The notes under the pieces were generated by a model that was not told the origin of the DNA, did not search any database, and saw nothing but the letters and a program-made list of their open reading frames with translations. This document shows positions 1-10,322 of a stretch of 64,000 nt of DNA, in pieces. This DNA comes from Oxytricha trifallax. Taxonomy: Eukaryota; Ciliophora; Spirotrichea; Sporadotrichida; Oxytrichidae. Position 1 is the first letter of the stretch. Each line of letters opens with the position of its first letter. Where the stretch lies: NCBI GenBank assembly GCA_000711775.1, contig ARYC01000783.1:1-64000 (forward strand). The letters run 5' to 3'. The position numbers were made by a program, and so were the translations under genes.

Positions 1-2
1 AG

Positions 3-1042
3 TACACTCAGCTGTCACCTATCTTGGAAGCCCCAGAGGGCAGTGCTTAATACACATCCTTATAGAAGCGCTTCGACGCGATCAGAATATAGAGCTCCTC
101 CAAGAAGCCTTCAAGCCAACAACAGACCCCTCTGAAATCGGCTTCCACTCTCACTCCATTGGTTCAGAACCTGGCCAGCCTCAGGCTGCAATCAACCCAA
201 CGTAAGGGCAGTGAGGTGATCAATTCAACAGGCCATGACAACTGGACAGCCATTACACCCAGACGGTTGCAGCTGTCCAGCAAGGCAGTGAGCAGCAGTA
301 AAGTCACAGTGAAGGAATAGGATAGTAAGCTATGGGTCTATGATTTTATTATGCTTTAGATGATACTAAGTTAAGTCTACCCAACTAGTTGAATGACCAA
401 GCACCCATAGCATACTCTGGTAACATCGATTTTGAACCATCGTAACATTATACTCCCATTGCAGCAATCAGACAGCAAGTCAGCCAGAGGTTGGGCACTT
501 ATGGCTCCATGGCTAGGAATCTCTCCATAACCAAGGAATCCACCAAGAGGCAGCAGTTCTCGATGAGCTTCGTGGCAGTCATCACTAAGGACCAGCTGGT
601 CTCCAGCCAAGTCATTGAGGGAGCATTCGATGCCGTGTTGTTCGAGAACTTCCTCTACCGTACAATCCCTGCCCAGCTGCGCACTGACACAAGTGACGCT
701 CCTTGGCCTGAAAAAGATCGTGCTGCTCATGGACAACGCAGTCATTCACAAGTACTCTGAAGTGTTGGAGACTGCCAGGAAGTTGAAAGTAAAAGTTCTA
801 TTCAATACAGAGTACTCACCCTGGCTCAACCAAATCGAGCAGTTGTTATCATACATCAAGAGGCACCTCAGGCAGGAGCAGGAAGACAGCAAGTAAGGAT
901 ATTAATCATAACTTTTTATAGAATTCACTTGGTTAAGAGGCTCTCCCAGATACTTAAAGCCATGACCAAGAGTGATGTCAACAAGCTCTGTGCCTTCAGC
1001 GTCAAGCAGTGGTGCACCACCATCAGACATGGGTTCGTATGA
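3..1042 (+). CDS. IS630/Tc1-like DDE transposase gene with short introns, 5' end outside window
   Basis: The region is much richer in GC than the surrounding DNA. The frame beginning at base 3 is open (TAA/TAG as Gln) to 324. A GT-AG intron at 325-359 (35 nt) joins it in phase to the frame holding LVSSQVIEGAFDAVLFENFL. The frame then changes once more between about 660 and 700, either through a GC-rich 34-nt GT-AG interval or a one-base indel. The next block carries MDNAVIHK and YSPWLNQIE, the second and third acidic residues of a Tc1/IS630 catalytic core at D34E spacing. A 29-nt AT-rich GT-AG intron (893-921) leads to the C-terminal exon, which ends at TGA 1040-1042. The first catalytic Asp was not identified. 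It could be an independent transposon gene or a domesticated copy. I infer family membership from motifs only. Confidence 0.7.
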
Positions 1043-1198
1043 GTCAATCATCAATGACGATGAGTGGAGTTGCAGGTGCTCTGGCACCAGTCAAGACAAG
1101 CATGAATAGCAGTTGAACTGTTAAATTAATTGATTAAAACTTCCCTATTATATATCACGCTTTTAAGTTTAAGTTTAAACTAATCAATCGCCAACCAA

Positions 1199-1543
1199 CT
1201 CAAACCTCTCTCACCTCCGCACATTGCAGAGGTCAAGTCCACCAATACACCAACGATGGTCCAACAGCTTGAACTACCAATGATGGCACCGATTGATCAA
1301 GGATGGAGCAATAGATTTTAGGATCTAGAAGGTGAGAATGGGTTGCAGATTGGCGTCAACTCAAGCCAATCGATGACGAATCGACATGAAGTGGCCATGC
1401 CAGATCAACGCCAATTGACGGTGTCAAATGACCATGTAAATCATCGAAATCTTGCCAAATATAAATATCAAGTGCTTGGTTGTTCAAGAAAAAATTGGGG
1501 TTTATATTATGGTACTGAACACAAAAATCATCAAAATTTGTAG
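1199..1543 (+). CDS. uncharacterised GC-rich open segment
   Basis: A second GC-rich block downstream of the transposase gene stays open in one frame, with Gln codons including TAG, up to about 1543, and remains formally open further if TAG is read through. The predicted peptide is rich in Gln, Asn and His and shows no recognisable domain or clear start codon. It may be another exon or MDS of the preceding gene, a separate fragment, or chance. The drop to very AT-rich sequence after about 1600 marks its edge. Confidence 0.3.
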
Positions 1544-2169
1544 TAATACACTCTCAATCAACACAGTGGTTTCTATAAGTTGGTCATAATTAAATATTTA
1601 ATTTATTTCTAGAATTTCCTATTTTTACGTATTTTAGTAATATTAAATTATGTTTATCTAATGTAATTTATAGAAATGAAGTTTGATTTTAATCTATGTT
1701 AAGTTTAATTTATTCATATAAAAAATATGAATAATTTTATAAAAAATTAAAAAAATAAAAGTAACTAATCTTTAAAATTAAAAAATTTCTATGAAAATTA
1801 ATTATTTCATTAAATATAAAACATGAATAAATTACAATTCATAATAACAAAAAAGCAGTTTTATATATAAAAATAATTTTTATTAAAAACAATTAAAATT
1901 TTAATTATTAATTATAAATATAATAGAAATGGGCGCAAGTAGTAAAAATATAATATTCAACACTTGTGCCAATTTTAAATATAATTAAATATAATTCAAG
2001 TAAATTTATTAACAATAATTATAATAATGTTTTAAAAATGATTTATTTATAATTTTATTGTATTTATAAGAAATTTTACATTGACTATTTTATTTCTATT
2101 TTAACTGAATCATCTACAGAATAGAATGTAAGCCTGAATATTGATGTTCGAAAATGGTAAATAAATTAA
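1544..2169. other. AT-rich stretch, no gene seen
   Basis: Very AT-rich sequence without a convincing coding frame on either strand. It contains the short hairpin repeat at 1931-1973. A short minus-strand open stretch near 2100-2160 could be the edge of locus 1 gene X but is too short to call. Confidence 0.5.
1931..1973. repeat. hairpin repeat shared with the 61-kb palindrome
   Basis: The stretch runs from GGGCGCAAGTAGTAAAA to CACTTGTGCCAA, an imperfect inverted repeat. Very similar 42-bp sequences (GGGCGGAAGTAGTAAAA to CACTTGCGCCAA) flank the central spacer of the palindrome near 60960 and 61815-61860. It therefore looks like a terminal or subterminal motif of one element family. Confidence 0.6.
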
Positions 2170-2505
2170 AATAAAATTTAATATAAATCATAATCTTGCC
2201 AGTTGAAGTGCGCCAATTTTGACATTCTTGAACTCATTTATTAGAAATTTAAAATTAGCTGGACTTTGTTGTTGATGAAACTATTTAATTGCATTCCTAA
2301 AGCGACATAACTGACTTTAATTAAACACCTCTTATTTCCTAAATTGTTCCCTTAAATTAAAGACGAGTTATGTCACTTCAAGTTTGCAATAAATAGTTTC
2401 AGGAATAACAAAGTCAAGCTAATTTTAAATTTTCTATCTAATGAGTTCAAGAATACTCAAATTGGCACACTTCAACTGGCAAAATTTTGATTTATATTTA
2501 ATTAT
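2170..2505. repeat. foldback element FB1
   Basis: Two arms of about 155 bp are inverted copies (TTGCCAGTTGAAGTG at 2197 and CTTCAACTGGCAA near 2470, continuing inward over the whole arm) around a short centre. It lies at the point where the reading frame of locus 1 gene X ends, so it interrupts or truncates that gene. Confidence 0.8.
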
Positions 2506-3648
2506 ATTTCCCAATTTCTTATGCATTCCTACAATATTATAATGTTTTTCAAATCATTTAAATAGTAAAATCTATTTTATAAATTGTCATTTATTTCTTC
2601 CATTCGCTTATGATCAATATAAGATATTATAGGAATGATTATGTTATTGATATCAAATTGCTTGACATGTTAAGTAAGATCAAAGGAACTTTTCTTAATT
2701 AGAGTGTTGTTTTCTATATTATACTTATTTATCATAATTTTTTTATTTTCTACCTAGACAAGCACTATCTGATGCTCTGTCATTGTTAAAGTTTACAATA
2801 TAAATACCAGATCTTAACTCTTTATCAATGTTAAGTTTTTTAAGTCCAAAATTACACTAACTAATTTTTCATTAGTAGCAAGAATAAACTGATTAGTTTC
2901 AGAGAGAATAACTTTAACTGGAGTAATATCTAATATTTCTTTGTTAATTCTTATCCGAGATTCAGGAGTAAAATCAATAAGATCAGATTTAACTTAATAA
3001 TTTAATTTCACTTTTTTAATTTTAATGTCGTAACCTTCACAGAAGAACTACCAGAAAAATTCTTTGTTTATCTTAGAAATGAAGATAGTACTACTTCTAT
3101 TAAATCGTCCATAATTAAGTCTATTTGGTAGTCCAATATTACTGGATTTCATTTGGGAGGGAATACTACCTTTAATCCATTGTTATTAAAATGCAATTTA
3201 TTGAATACCAAGACATTTATATAATGAAGTATTAATCTATCGAAGTTTATAATAGTTTGATTGTTAAAAATCTTCAATCTCAGTACCATCATTCAAATCT
3301 AATCTTCTATTTAAAGTCAAATAACAATTCACAGCAGGGCATGATACATTCAAAGCATAGTACTTTTCATCTTCTTTTATTATGGTAAATAATAAATTTC
3401 CGCTGTGAAATAGATACACAAAAGATTAGCCAACTTTAAAGAAAAACTGATTATCTACATCTTTGTAATTGAATACCATAAAATCACGATCATAAAAGTT
3501 TTTACATATAAGAGTATTTGAATCAGCATCATGACATGTTAAAAAATTTTCATTAAAACTTAATTAATCCGGTATATACAATTAATTTGTAATAAAATCA
3601 ACTTCTTTAAAGGTGTTATGCTTAACAATTTTAATTAATTTTTTTATT
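2483..3648 (-). pseudogene. gene X1, propeller segment
   Basis: About 390 codons are open on the minus strand without any TGA, using many TAA/TAG Gln codons. Repeated short beta-strand-like blocks of the type 'FILxTxEKLxxVILDLKNL' suggest WD40-like or other beta-propeller blades. The same protein sequence recurs, diverged, in X2 at 46.6-43.1, 42.5-42.4, 38.5-38.3 and 32.15-31.9 kb, which orders the X2 segments. The segment ends at MITE1 on its 5' side and FB1 on its 3' side. Confidence 0.8.
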
Positions 3649-4199
3649 TAGCTAAAATAGATTATTTTGGGTGAAATTATTTAGTAAATCAACTTTGTAC
3701 ATTTCTTTTTAATTATATTAATTTATTTATATTTTTAGGTACTCTACCGCATTTAAGCTGTTTTGCGGTAGAGTACCTTAATTATATTAATTATCAAAAT
3801 ATTTAATTTTAAATGCAATTGATAAATATGAAATGTGGTTTTAATAAAAAGTAATATAGAAATTAATTTTAAATAAAAGTGAGGAATAATTTTGAAATGT
3901 TGCTATATCAAGCAACAAGACTTAACAATATGAGATTTTATATATTCTTAATTTTAATAATTATAATTTATAAATATAATCTTAATTTCTATATTACTTT
4001 TTATTAAAACTACATTTCATATTTATCAATTGCATTTAAAATTAAATATTTTTATAATTAATATAATTAAGGTACTCTACCACAAAACAGCTTAAATGCG
4101 GTAGAGTACCTAAAAATATAAATAAATTAATATAATTAAAAAGAAATGTACAAAGTTGATTTACTAAATAATTTCACCCAAAATAATCTATTTTAGCTA
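3649..4199. mobile_element. MITE1, foldback element with nested hairpins
   Basis: A 551-bp near-perfect inverted repeat begins TAGCTAAAATAG, ends with its reverse complement, and is flanked by ATT on both sides (3646-3648 and 4200-4202). Each arm contains a 40-bp hairpin (3738-3777 and 4071-4110) with stem GGTACTCTACCGCA. The centre holds a third small hairpin (GTTGCTATA ... AAGCAAC). The uninterrupted counterpart in X2 shows the empty site. No coding capacity is visible. Confidence 0.9.
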
Positions 4200-4450
4200 A
4201 TTCCTTAAGCTTAATCACTATACAATAAATGATTGGATTTACAGTTATGCTTAAGGCCATCCTTTTTAAAGAACTGTTTTAAAATAGCTTAGTTTTCATT
4301 TAAGTCCATTACGTATATTTTGCTGTCTTTTGTTATGATTATGACTGTTCAATAGGCTTAAATAAATACGTCGTCAATAGCAAATTTGTCATTTTCTTTA
4401 ATATAAGGATAAATTTCATTCATGGCATATAATGAGAAAAGTTAATTTGT
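4200..4450 (-). pseudogene. gene X1, short propeller segment
   Basis: This minus-strand coding block is homologous to X2 at 46612-46410 (shared motifs EIYPY, YVMDLN/YIMDFN). An in-frame TGA follows GCC TAT near 4365, where X2 reads GCC TTT GGG. Its 3' edge is the MITE1 target ATT, so removal of MITE1 joins it to the next segment. Confidence 0.7.
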
Positions 4451-4895
4451 TGTTGCCATGTTCAATATTATGCCTTGAAAAGACTATAAGTTATAATTGT
4501 GATATAGGGAGGTATGGTGAATTATACTTAAATTATAAATTATTATTGAAAAAATACAGTATATTAGGAAATTCTAAATGCGAAATATATTATAACTGAT
4601 TATATAATTATATAGCTAAAAAATTTTATTAATATGCCAAAAAGCTAAATAATGTGAAAGAAAATTTCATTTTTACATTCTGATTTATGAACAGTATTTT
4701 ATATTAATTATTTTGAAAATTATTATTATCTCATTTTCCTAAATTGTTTTAAATTTAGCGAACAACTTGTTTTCGTCATTTATTAGCAAATATTTGAGAA
4801 TGTGTGTTTAAATAGCGCAATATAAATACGTCTGAATCTCTCTATATGCATTAATAGAGCGCGTTTAGGTTTATGAAATATTTCATTTTCACAAT
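4451..4895. other. AT-rich IES-like DNA
   Basis: No coding frame or long repeat is seen. It lies between an X1 segment and MITE2, and is part of the large non-coding interval that separates the X1 segment at 4.4 kb from the one at 12.2 kb. Confidence 0.4.
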
Positions 4896-5447
4896 TAGCT
4901 AAAATAGCATAATAATCGTGAATAAAATCAATTAATCAAGATTTCCATTCTCTCTATATTTATATTAATTTTATTCTATTTTTAGGTACTCTACCGCATT
5001 TTAGCTGTTTTGCGGTAGAGTACCTTAAATATATTAATTTTCAAATAAATTAGTTTTAAATCCTTCAAATAAATAAGTAATTTAGTTTATAGAAAAAGTA
5101 ATATATAATTTAAAATTAATATATACAATTGAGAATAATCTTAAAATGTTGCTATATTAAGCAACTTTCTTAATGGAATTAAGTTTGAAATAATAAATTT
5201 TATATATTGATTAAATTTATATATTAATTTTAAATTATATATTACTTTTTCTATAAACTAAATTACTTATTTATTTGAAGGATTTAAAACTAATTTATTT
5301 GAAAATTAATATATTTAAGGTACTCTACCGCAAAACAGCTTAAATGCGGTAGAGTACCTAAAAATAGAATAAAATTAATATAAATATAGAGAGAATGGAA
5401 ATCTTGATTAATTGATTTTATTCACGATTATTATGCTATTTTAGCTA
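4896..5447. mobile_element. MITE2, foldback element with nested hairpins
   Basis: A 552-bp inverted repeat of the same family as MITE1 and MITE3: ends TAGCTAAAATAGCAT, 3-bp flanks AAT at 4893-4895 and 5448-5450, hairpins at 4985-5024 and 5319-5358, and central hairpin GTTGCTATATTAAGCAAC. It lies next to the truncated end of TBE B. Confidence 0.9.
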
Positions 5448-5625
5448 AATCTTTAACTACAAGAATCAAACCCCAAAACCCTTTCAGTAGTTTGATTGAG
5501 TTTTTGATTGATAAAAGTAGACTATTAATGCATACTTTATTATGGTTTTAATAGGGTTAATGTAGGGTTTAATGTTTAAATATTAGTATTTTAAGCGAGA
5601 ATAACAAGCGAGTTTTTGAAATATT

Positions 5626-7074
5626 TCACACAAACATAAGCTTAGAGTCATGTGGCAGGTCTCTGAATTTTATCTTTCTAAGCTGATGTTTGATTGTTTC
5701 AATTGTTTGTTAATTCTCTTAGCTTGGCTTGATAATAGTTGAGTATGCAAGTTCTCTGAGACCTCCATTTATTTTATTTTTATCGAGATATTGTTTGATT
5801 CTCTGCTTAGAATCTCTCTCACCCCTGCAGCTAAAGTAATCGTTTCTTGGCATGTCGCTCTCTATTATTATTACTGCTAGAGCCCAGATATCCCATTAAG
5901 TGTCTCCATCTCTCCAATCCTCTCTCTCTGGGAAATATCCAGGAGTGCCGTATACATTTCCTTATGCAGAGGCTTGCACTCTTTGAGCTCTGTTGAAGTC
6001 AATAATATAAACTCTAAGAGGCTGAAAGTTCATCATGATGTTCTCTGGCTTTAAGTCTCTATGAACATACCCTAGCTTGTGAAGCTCTTCAATTCCTTCA
6101 ACTATCTGCTATACTATCTAGCTAATTTATCTCTGACATCTATTGTCAGATAAGAATTCTCTGTAAGTCATTTCAAGTAATGGAAGCCTGAAGGCTACAA
6201 TGATCTTTACCAAGTAAAATAGCATCAAGCTAGATGATATGCCTGCACTCATTTAACTTTGCCTTTTAAAGAGCATAATACTCATTTGCAAATTCCATTT
6301 GGAACTTGTCATCAGCAAGGAAGTAATTGAAAGGATATATCTTGTAAGCATATTATTCATCAGTAATGACTCTCTTCTCTATTTTATCTTCAAGAGTGAG
6401 GTAGCTTTCTAGGCAAGAATCTAAGTCAATAATTTTTAATATGGGAATCTTCATTGCCTCTATTTTAACCATAATTTTATTGATCTCAGAGACTGGAAAG
6501 TTCTTGACTGCTTTCTTCATTTTAACTTACTTCTAGACTTCAACTCTAAGAGACTCCACTGGGTTTCTTGATCTTCTCTTTTAGAGGAATCTATTCCCTG
6601 TGGGTTCATGAATAAAGACAAAACTTTAATTGTGCTTTTTCTTTAAGTGCACTTTGAGATCTCTAGTATGAGAATATGGCTTCTCACAGAACTCACAGAC
6701 ATACTTCCCATCTTTCTTTTAATGCTTGAGATATAACCTTGGCATATCGTTGTGTATATCTCTCAAGTGTCTCTTATAAGTTGACTTGTAAGGGAAAACT
6801 TTATTGCATTCTTTGCATTAATAGTCAACTTTGGCTGGGATTTATTAATGCTCTATGGCGGGTTGTTTAACCTCCTCCTCAATTTGCACAGCTACTATGA
6901 TGAACTCTTACTTAATTTATATTTAAATCTCAAAGTTAGACTGGTCAAAGTTGTCATAAGTAGGCTCCACTGAGTACAGGCGTCTCTGGTCTCTACTTTT
7001 CTTGGTTGCTGGAATGATAACTTTTATTTACTTGATCCAAGTAATGCCGCTCTTCTTAACATGTTAGCGCTCAT
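5626..7074 (-). pseudogene. TBE A zinc-finger/kinase ORF (57-kDa type), apparently frameshifted
   Basis: Start ATG at 7074 begins MSANMLRRAALLG, and the stop TGA is at 5626-5628. Two C2H2 zinc fingers are visible (CKECNKVFPYKSTYKRHLRDIH and CEFCEKPYSHTRDLKVHLKKKH patterns), followed by a protein-kinase-like domain with HRDLKPEN, a DFN in place of DFG, and GTPGYFPERED. The conserved product changes frame twice, near 6970 and near 6205, consistent with one-base indels compared with the other copies. Zinc fingers suggest binding to DNA, perhaps the element ends. Whether the kinase is active is unknown because the metal-binding Gly of DFG is replaced. Confidence 0.85.
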
Positions 7075-7637
7075 TTTAGTTTGATGATATATTTTAATAT
7101 AATAATGATAAAATCTACCTTGTAAACTATAATAGTAGTATATATGACACTCTGATAGATTCTTTGCTGAGAGGTAAGAAAATTAACTAACCATAAAAGA
7201 AGATAAGTTTACATATTTAATGAGAATTTTACACATTTTAGTAAATTAAAATACTCCTAGTGAAGTTTTGTTTCTCTAGAAGGTCCTCCAAATCAAGTTT
7301 GAACTTAATTTGGAGGTAAAGTAATTAAACATTTTTTAATTTAATATGCTCCTAATTAAGTTTTAACCTTAAAATTTAACTCCTAATAAAGTTTGAACTT
7401 AATTTGGAGGACCTCCTAAAATAATTAAACATTATTAGGAGCAATTTAATGGAGATAGATTGATAAAATTTGATATCAATCTGTGAAACTTACAGCAAGT
7501 TTTTCAATGCTTCTCCTCATATCTTTTCAAGGTTGACCTCCAGTAGGTTCTCCCTATTTAGTGGTAAGATTTTAACAAACTTAGAATGGATATCCATAAT
7601 TTTAAATTTCGTTAACATTTCTAGAAAGAGGAATCAA

Positions 7638-8429
7638 GATGGAGTCTATGAATGATGCAATGAAGAGAATTTAATCTCATGATTTAATAGGAAAATTTCG
7701 AAGTAAAGAGGACCTTTATAGATATTTGGTATAGCAAGGTAAGTTCTTAAGTAAGATTAATAAATCGATTATAGTTGGATTGTTCTTGCCAACTTAGGAG
7801 GGAACTAAAATCTCATTCTTAAAAGCCTTACTGAGTGAAGACAAAAAAGCTTTTAAGTCTAATGAAATTAGGATGATAGAGATACCTAACTACCCTGAAA
7901 TATCAGTGACAAACCTATATGACGATGCTATGAGTGATCCGGATGTTGCTCTCTACCTTCCATCAAAGCTTCAGCTCTCTAATAAGTTGTCAGAGAGAAA
8001 CTTCTTCTTTAGTGTTCTTGCAACTCTGAAACCTGAGTATTTAAATGAAGTTATTTAAGAAGCTCATAAGAAACGCTATAGCATCTCTCCTGAAGAAAAA
8101 TATAAGCAAGGTATTAAAATAAGTGACACCTGGCTGTAGGAACTTCAAAAGCATCCTTTCATATCAAGTAAGCTTAGTCTTCTAACTTTATAGAAAGACC
8201 TGGTATTGCTATATAATTGATGAAAGAGCGCAGCAAATTAAACAGAGAAAGAAAGTCTCAACTAAAGCATGAATTGAGTAAGAGACTCTTCAAAGATTTC
8301 TAAACGTCAGACGAGATGAACATAAATGCAGTTTCTGGCACTAAGAGAAGAAACATGGGCCCAAGCAAGCCTTAAGAGGAAGAAAAGAAAGAGAAGCCAA
8401 ATCCCTTTACGGGCAAATTTAATATGTGA
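7638..8429 (+). CDS. TBE A 22-kDa ORF with one 36-nt intron
   Basis: The frame starts ATGGAGTCTATGAATG. After codons for LVQQ a GT-AG intron (about 7740-7775, GTAAG to ATTATAG, 36 nt) is followed by the conserved GLFLP. The same intron position, with unrelated intron sequence, occurs in TBE C, D and G. The middle exon (NYPEISVTNLYDDAMSDPD) is clean. A further frame change near 8220 precedes the basic C-terminal part ending in TGA at about 8427; it may be a second small intron or an indel. The function of this TBE protein is unknown. The tail is rich in Lys, Arg and Glu. Confidence 0.8.
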
Positions 8430-8489
8430 ACTTATTCATTCGTTTAAATCTAATACTTAATTATAAACACAAAATCTCCCTTTTCTTGC

Positions 8490-9485
8490 TCACACTTTAG
8501 CTTTCTCATCACTGACTCTTTTAGCAGCACTCTTAATAAAATCGACTGTGTCTATCTTTATATCATGCATCAGATGGTAGAGCAGCAATTTCTTATAATA
8601 TCCTTTCAATAACCCTAAATGTAATTCAATTCCATTGAACTAAGGACTGTAAGGAACATTAAATACAGGTGTTATATTTAGCCTTTCATATTCCTTCCTT
8701 GAGTCTTTTGTTTTATGAACTGACAAGTTATCAACGCATAGAATAATCTCTTAGTCAGCGTACTTATCTCTGAGTTATTGCAAGAACTTAATATATTATT
8801 AAGTCTTTATAGAACGAGGGTGGATAACATAAGCCTCTAGGCCACTATCTTCACTGATTCCACCAAGGATTGCATGAGTTTATATCTTAACTTTTTAGTC
8901 ATAAACTTCTATATTACTATACCTCTTGTACCAAGACCTTGATATAAATGTATTGAATGTAAATACAGCTTCATCAGCGTGTATGAACTTTATATTATGC
9001 TCTTAAGACCTCTGCATTTAATCGAATATATAATTTAAATTAGTCTTATAAAATGGAACATTAAAGTCAATCACTCTCTTAATGCGATTGACTGTCTTGT
9101 AAGATATTCCATTCTTTTTATATATGTTCGCTATAGATTAAGCAGAGATGTGAAGCTCAGGAAATTGGCGATGAAACATCACAGCTCTCTAGGCTAGAGA
9201 GAAATGAGCCCAGTATTTAAGAGTCTTATCATTAATAAGATAGTCAATATGATGCTGCTAAAATTTTAAGGGTCTCTTAGGCTTAGAATTAAGATGCTAT
9301 CTCTTTAAATTCAATGCTAATAGACTGTGAGACCTCACAGTTGCTGGAGATTTATGGAGTAGCCTTGCTATAGACGTATAATTCAGAACAGGCTTGAGTT
9401 ATTCACTATAATCTTCACATAATTATCGCAACTTAAACAATATATCTATATACTAACTGTCATAAACTGACCCCAAACCTCGCAT
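8490..9485 (-). CDS. TBE A transposase (42-kDa type), intact
   Basis: ATG at 9485 to TGA at 8490-8492 gives 331 codons with no interruption when TAA/TAG are Gln. Catalytic triad candidates of the Tc1/mariner superfamily are HADEAVF, VDNLSVHK and YSPQFNGIE, the last two at D34E spacing. A helix-turn-helix-like stretch (ARLLHKSPATVRSH) lies in the N-terminal quarter. The gene is transcribed from the right end inward, opposite to the 22-kDa ORF. TBE transposases are known to act in germline DNA elimination in Oxytricha. This copy is the only one in the window that looks fully capable of encoding an active enzyme. Confidence 0.95.
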
Positions 9486-9635
9486 ATACTCACTTAAAAT
9501 ACTAATATTTAAACATTAAACCCCTACAAAAACCCTATTAAAACCCTAATAAAGTAAGCACTAATAGTCTACTTTTATCAATCAAAAACTCAATCAAACT
9601 ACTGGAAGGGTTTTGGGGTTTTGAATATGGTTTTA

Positions 9636-9770
9636 AAGTTATTTATAAGTGAAAACTTACCTTGCTATGCCAAGTATCTGTAAAGGTCTTCTTTACCTCT
9701 AAATTTTACTATTAAATCTTGAGATTGTATTCTCTTCATTGCATCATTCCTAGACTCCATCCTGCTTCCA
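9636..9770 (-). pseudogene. TBE B 22-kDa ORF, exon 1 remnant
   Basis: The reverse complement matches the start of the TBE A 22-kDa gene (ESRNDAMKRI-type N-terminus, then a Gln-rich end). The 5' splice site GTAAGTTTTCAC is preserved at about 9655, and TBE A begins within the intron. The rest of the gene is absent. Confidence 0.75.
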
Positions 9771-10322
9771 CTTTCTTTAAATGTTTATGAAATTTAAAAT
9801 TATGGATATCCATTCTAAACTTACTAAAAATTTACTACTAAATAGAGAGATCCAACTGGAGGTCAACCTGAATCACATATATGCAGAAAGATGGAGGAAT
9901 TTTCTCCAAGTTTTAGAGTTTGACTTCAATTTTTATCAAACTTTCTCCATTAAATTGCTCCTAAAAATAATGAATTTAATTAGGTGGTGCTCCTAATTTA
10001 TTTAAAACTTAATTAGGAAGTTAAATTAAAGTTCAAAACCGTATTAGGTGGTACATTAAAAAAATTAAAATTTTTATCTTCCCCTCCTAATTTTGCGTGA
10101 ACAAATTTAGGATGACCACCTAACTTTACAAAACATTATTAGGTGCATTTTAATGTATAAAAATGGAATTAGTATATAAATATCTCAAAATTTAAGAAAA
10201 CTTAAACTAATGTCACGCACTTTGTTCTTATCAAACCTCTCTAAATCTTTGAGGATTTGCTCTTACTTTTGTATAAAGGTAGAATTTATACAGCTTATAT
10301 AATTATTAACTTTATTTATAAA

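Larger units (their letters stand above)
5467..9623. mobile_element. TBE: TBE A, full-length telomere-bearing element
   Basis: The 4157-bp element has inverted termini starting CAAACCCCAAAACCC (one A short of the usual end) and ending GGGTTTTGGGGTTTTG, flanked by the duplicated target AAT (5464-5466 and 9624-9626). Gene order is zinc-finger/kinase ORF (minus), 22-kDa ORF (plus), transposase (minus), the known TBE arrangement. It is inserted in the intron of the 22-kDa gene of TBE B, so A is younger than B. Confidence 0.95.

Noticed and set aside
377..745. 122-aa minus-strand ORF
   Set aside because: Antisense of the IS630-like transposase gene, whose motifs and introns are on the plus strand.
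5467..5482. C4A4 repeats as true chromosome ends or telomere addition sites
   Set aside because: They occur as inverted pairs about 4 kb or 1.2 kb apart with 3-bp target duplications and TBE genes between them; they are transposon termini.
7470..7655. Small ORFs upstream of the TBE 22-kDa gene (also 9781-9996 and 33208-33414)
   Set aside because: Position is the divergent intergenic region; the peptides are not conserved between copies although the DNA is.
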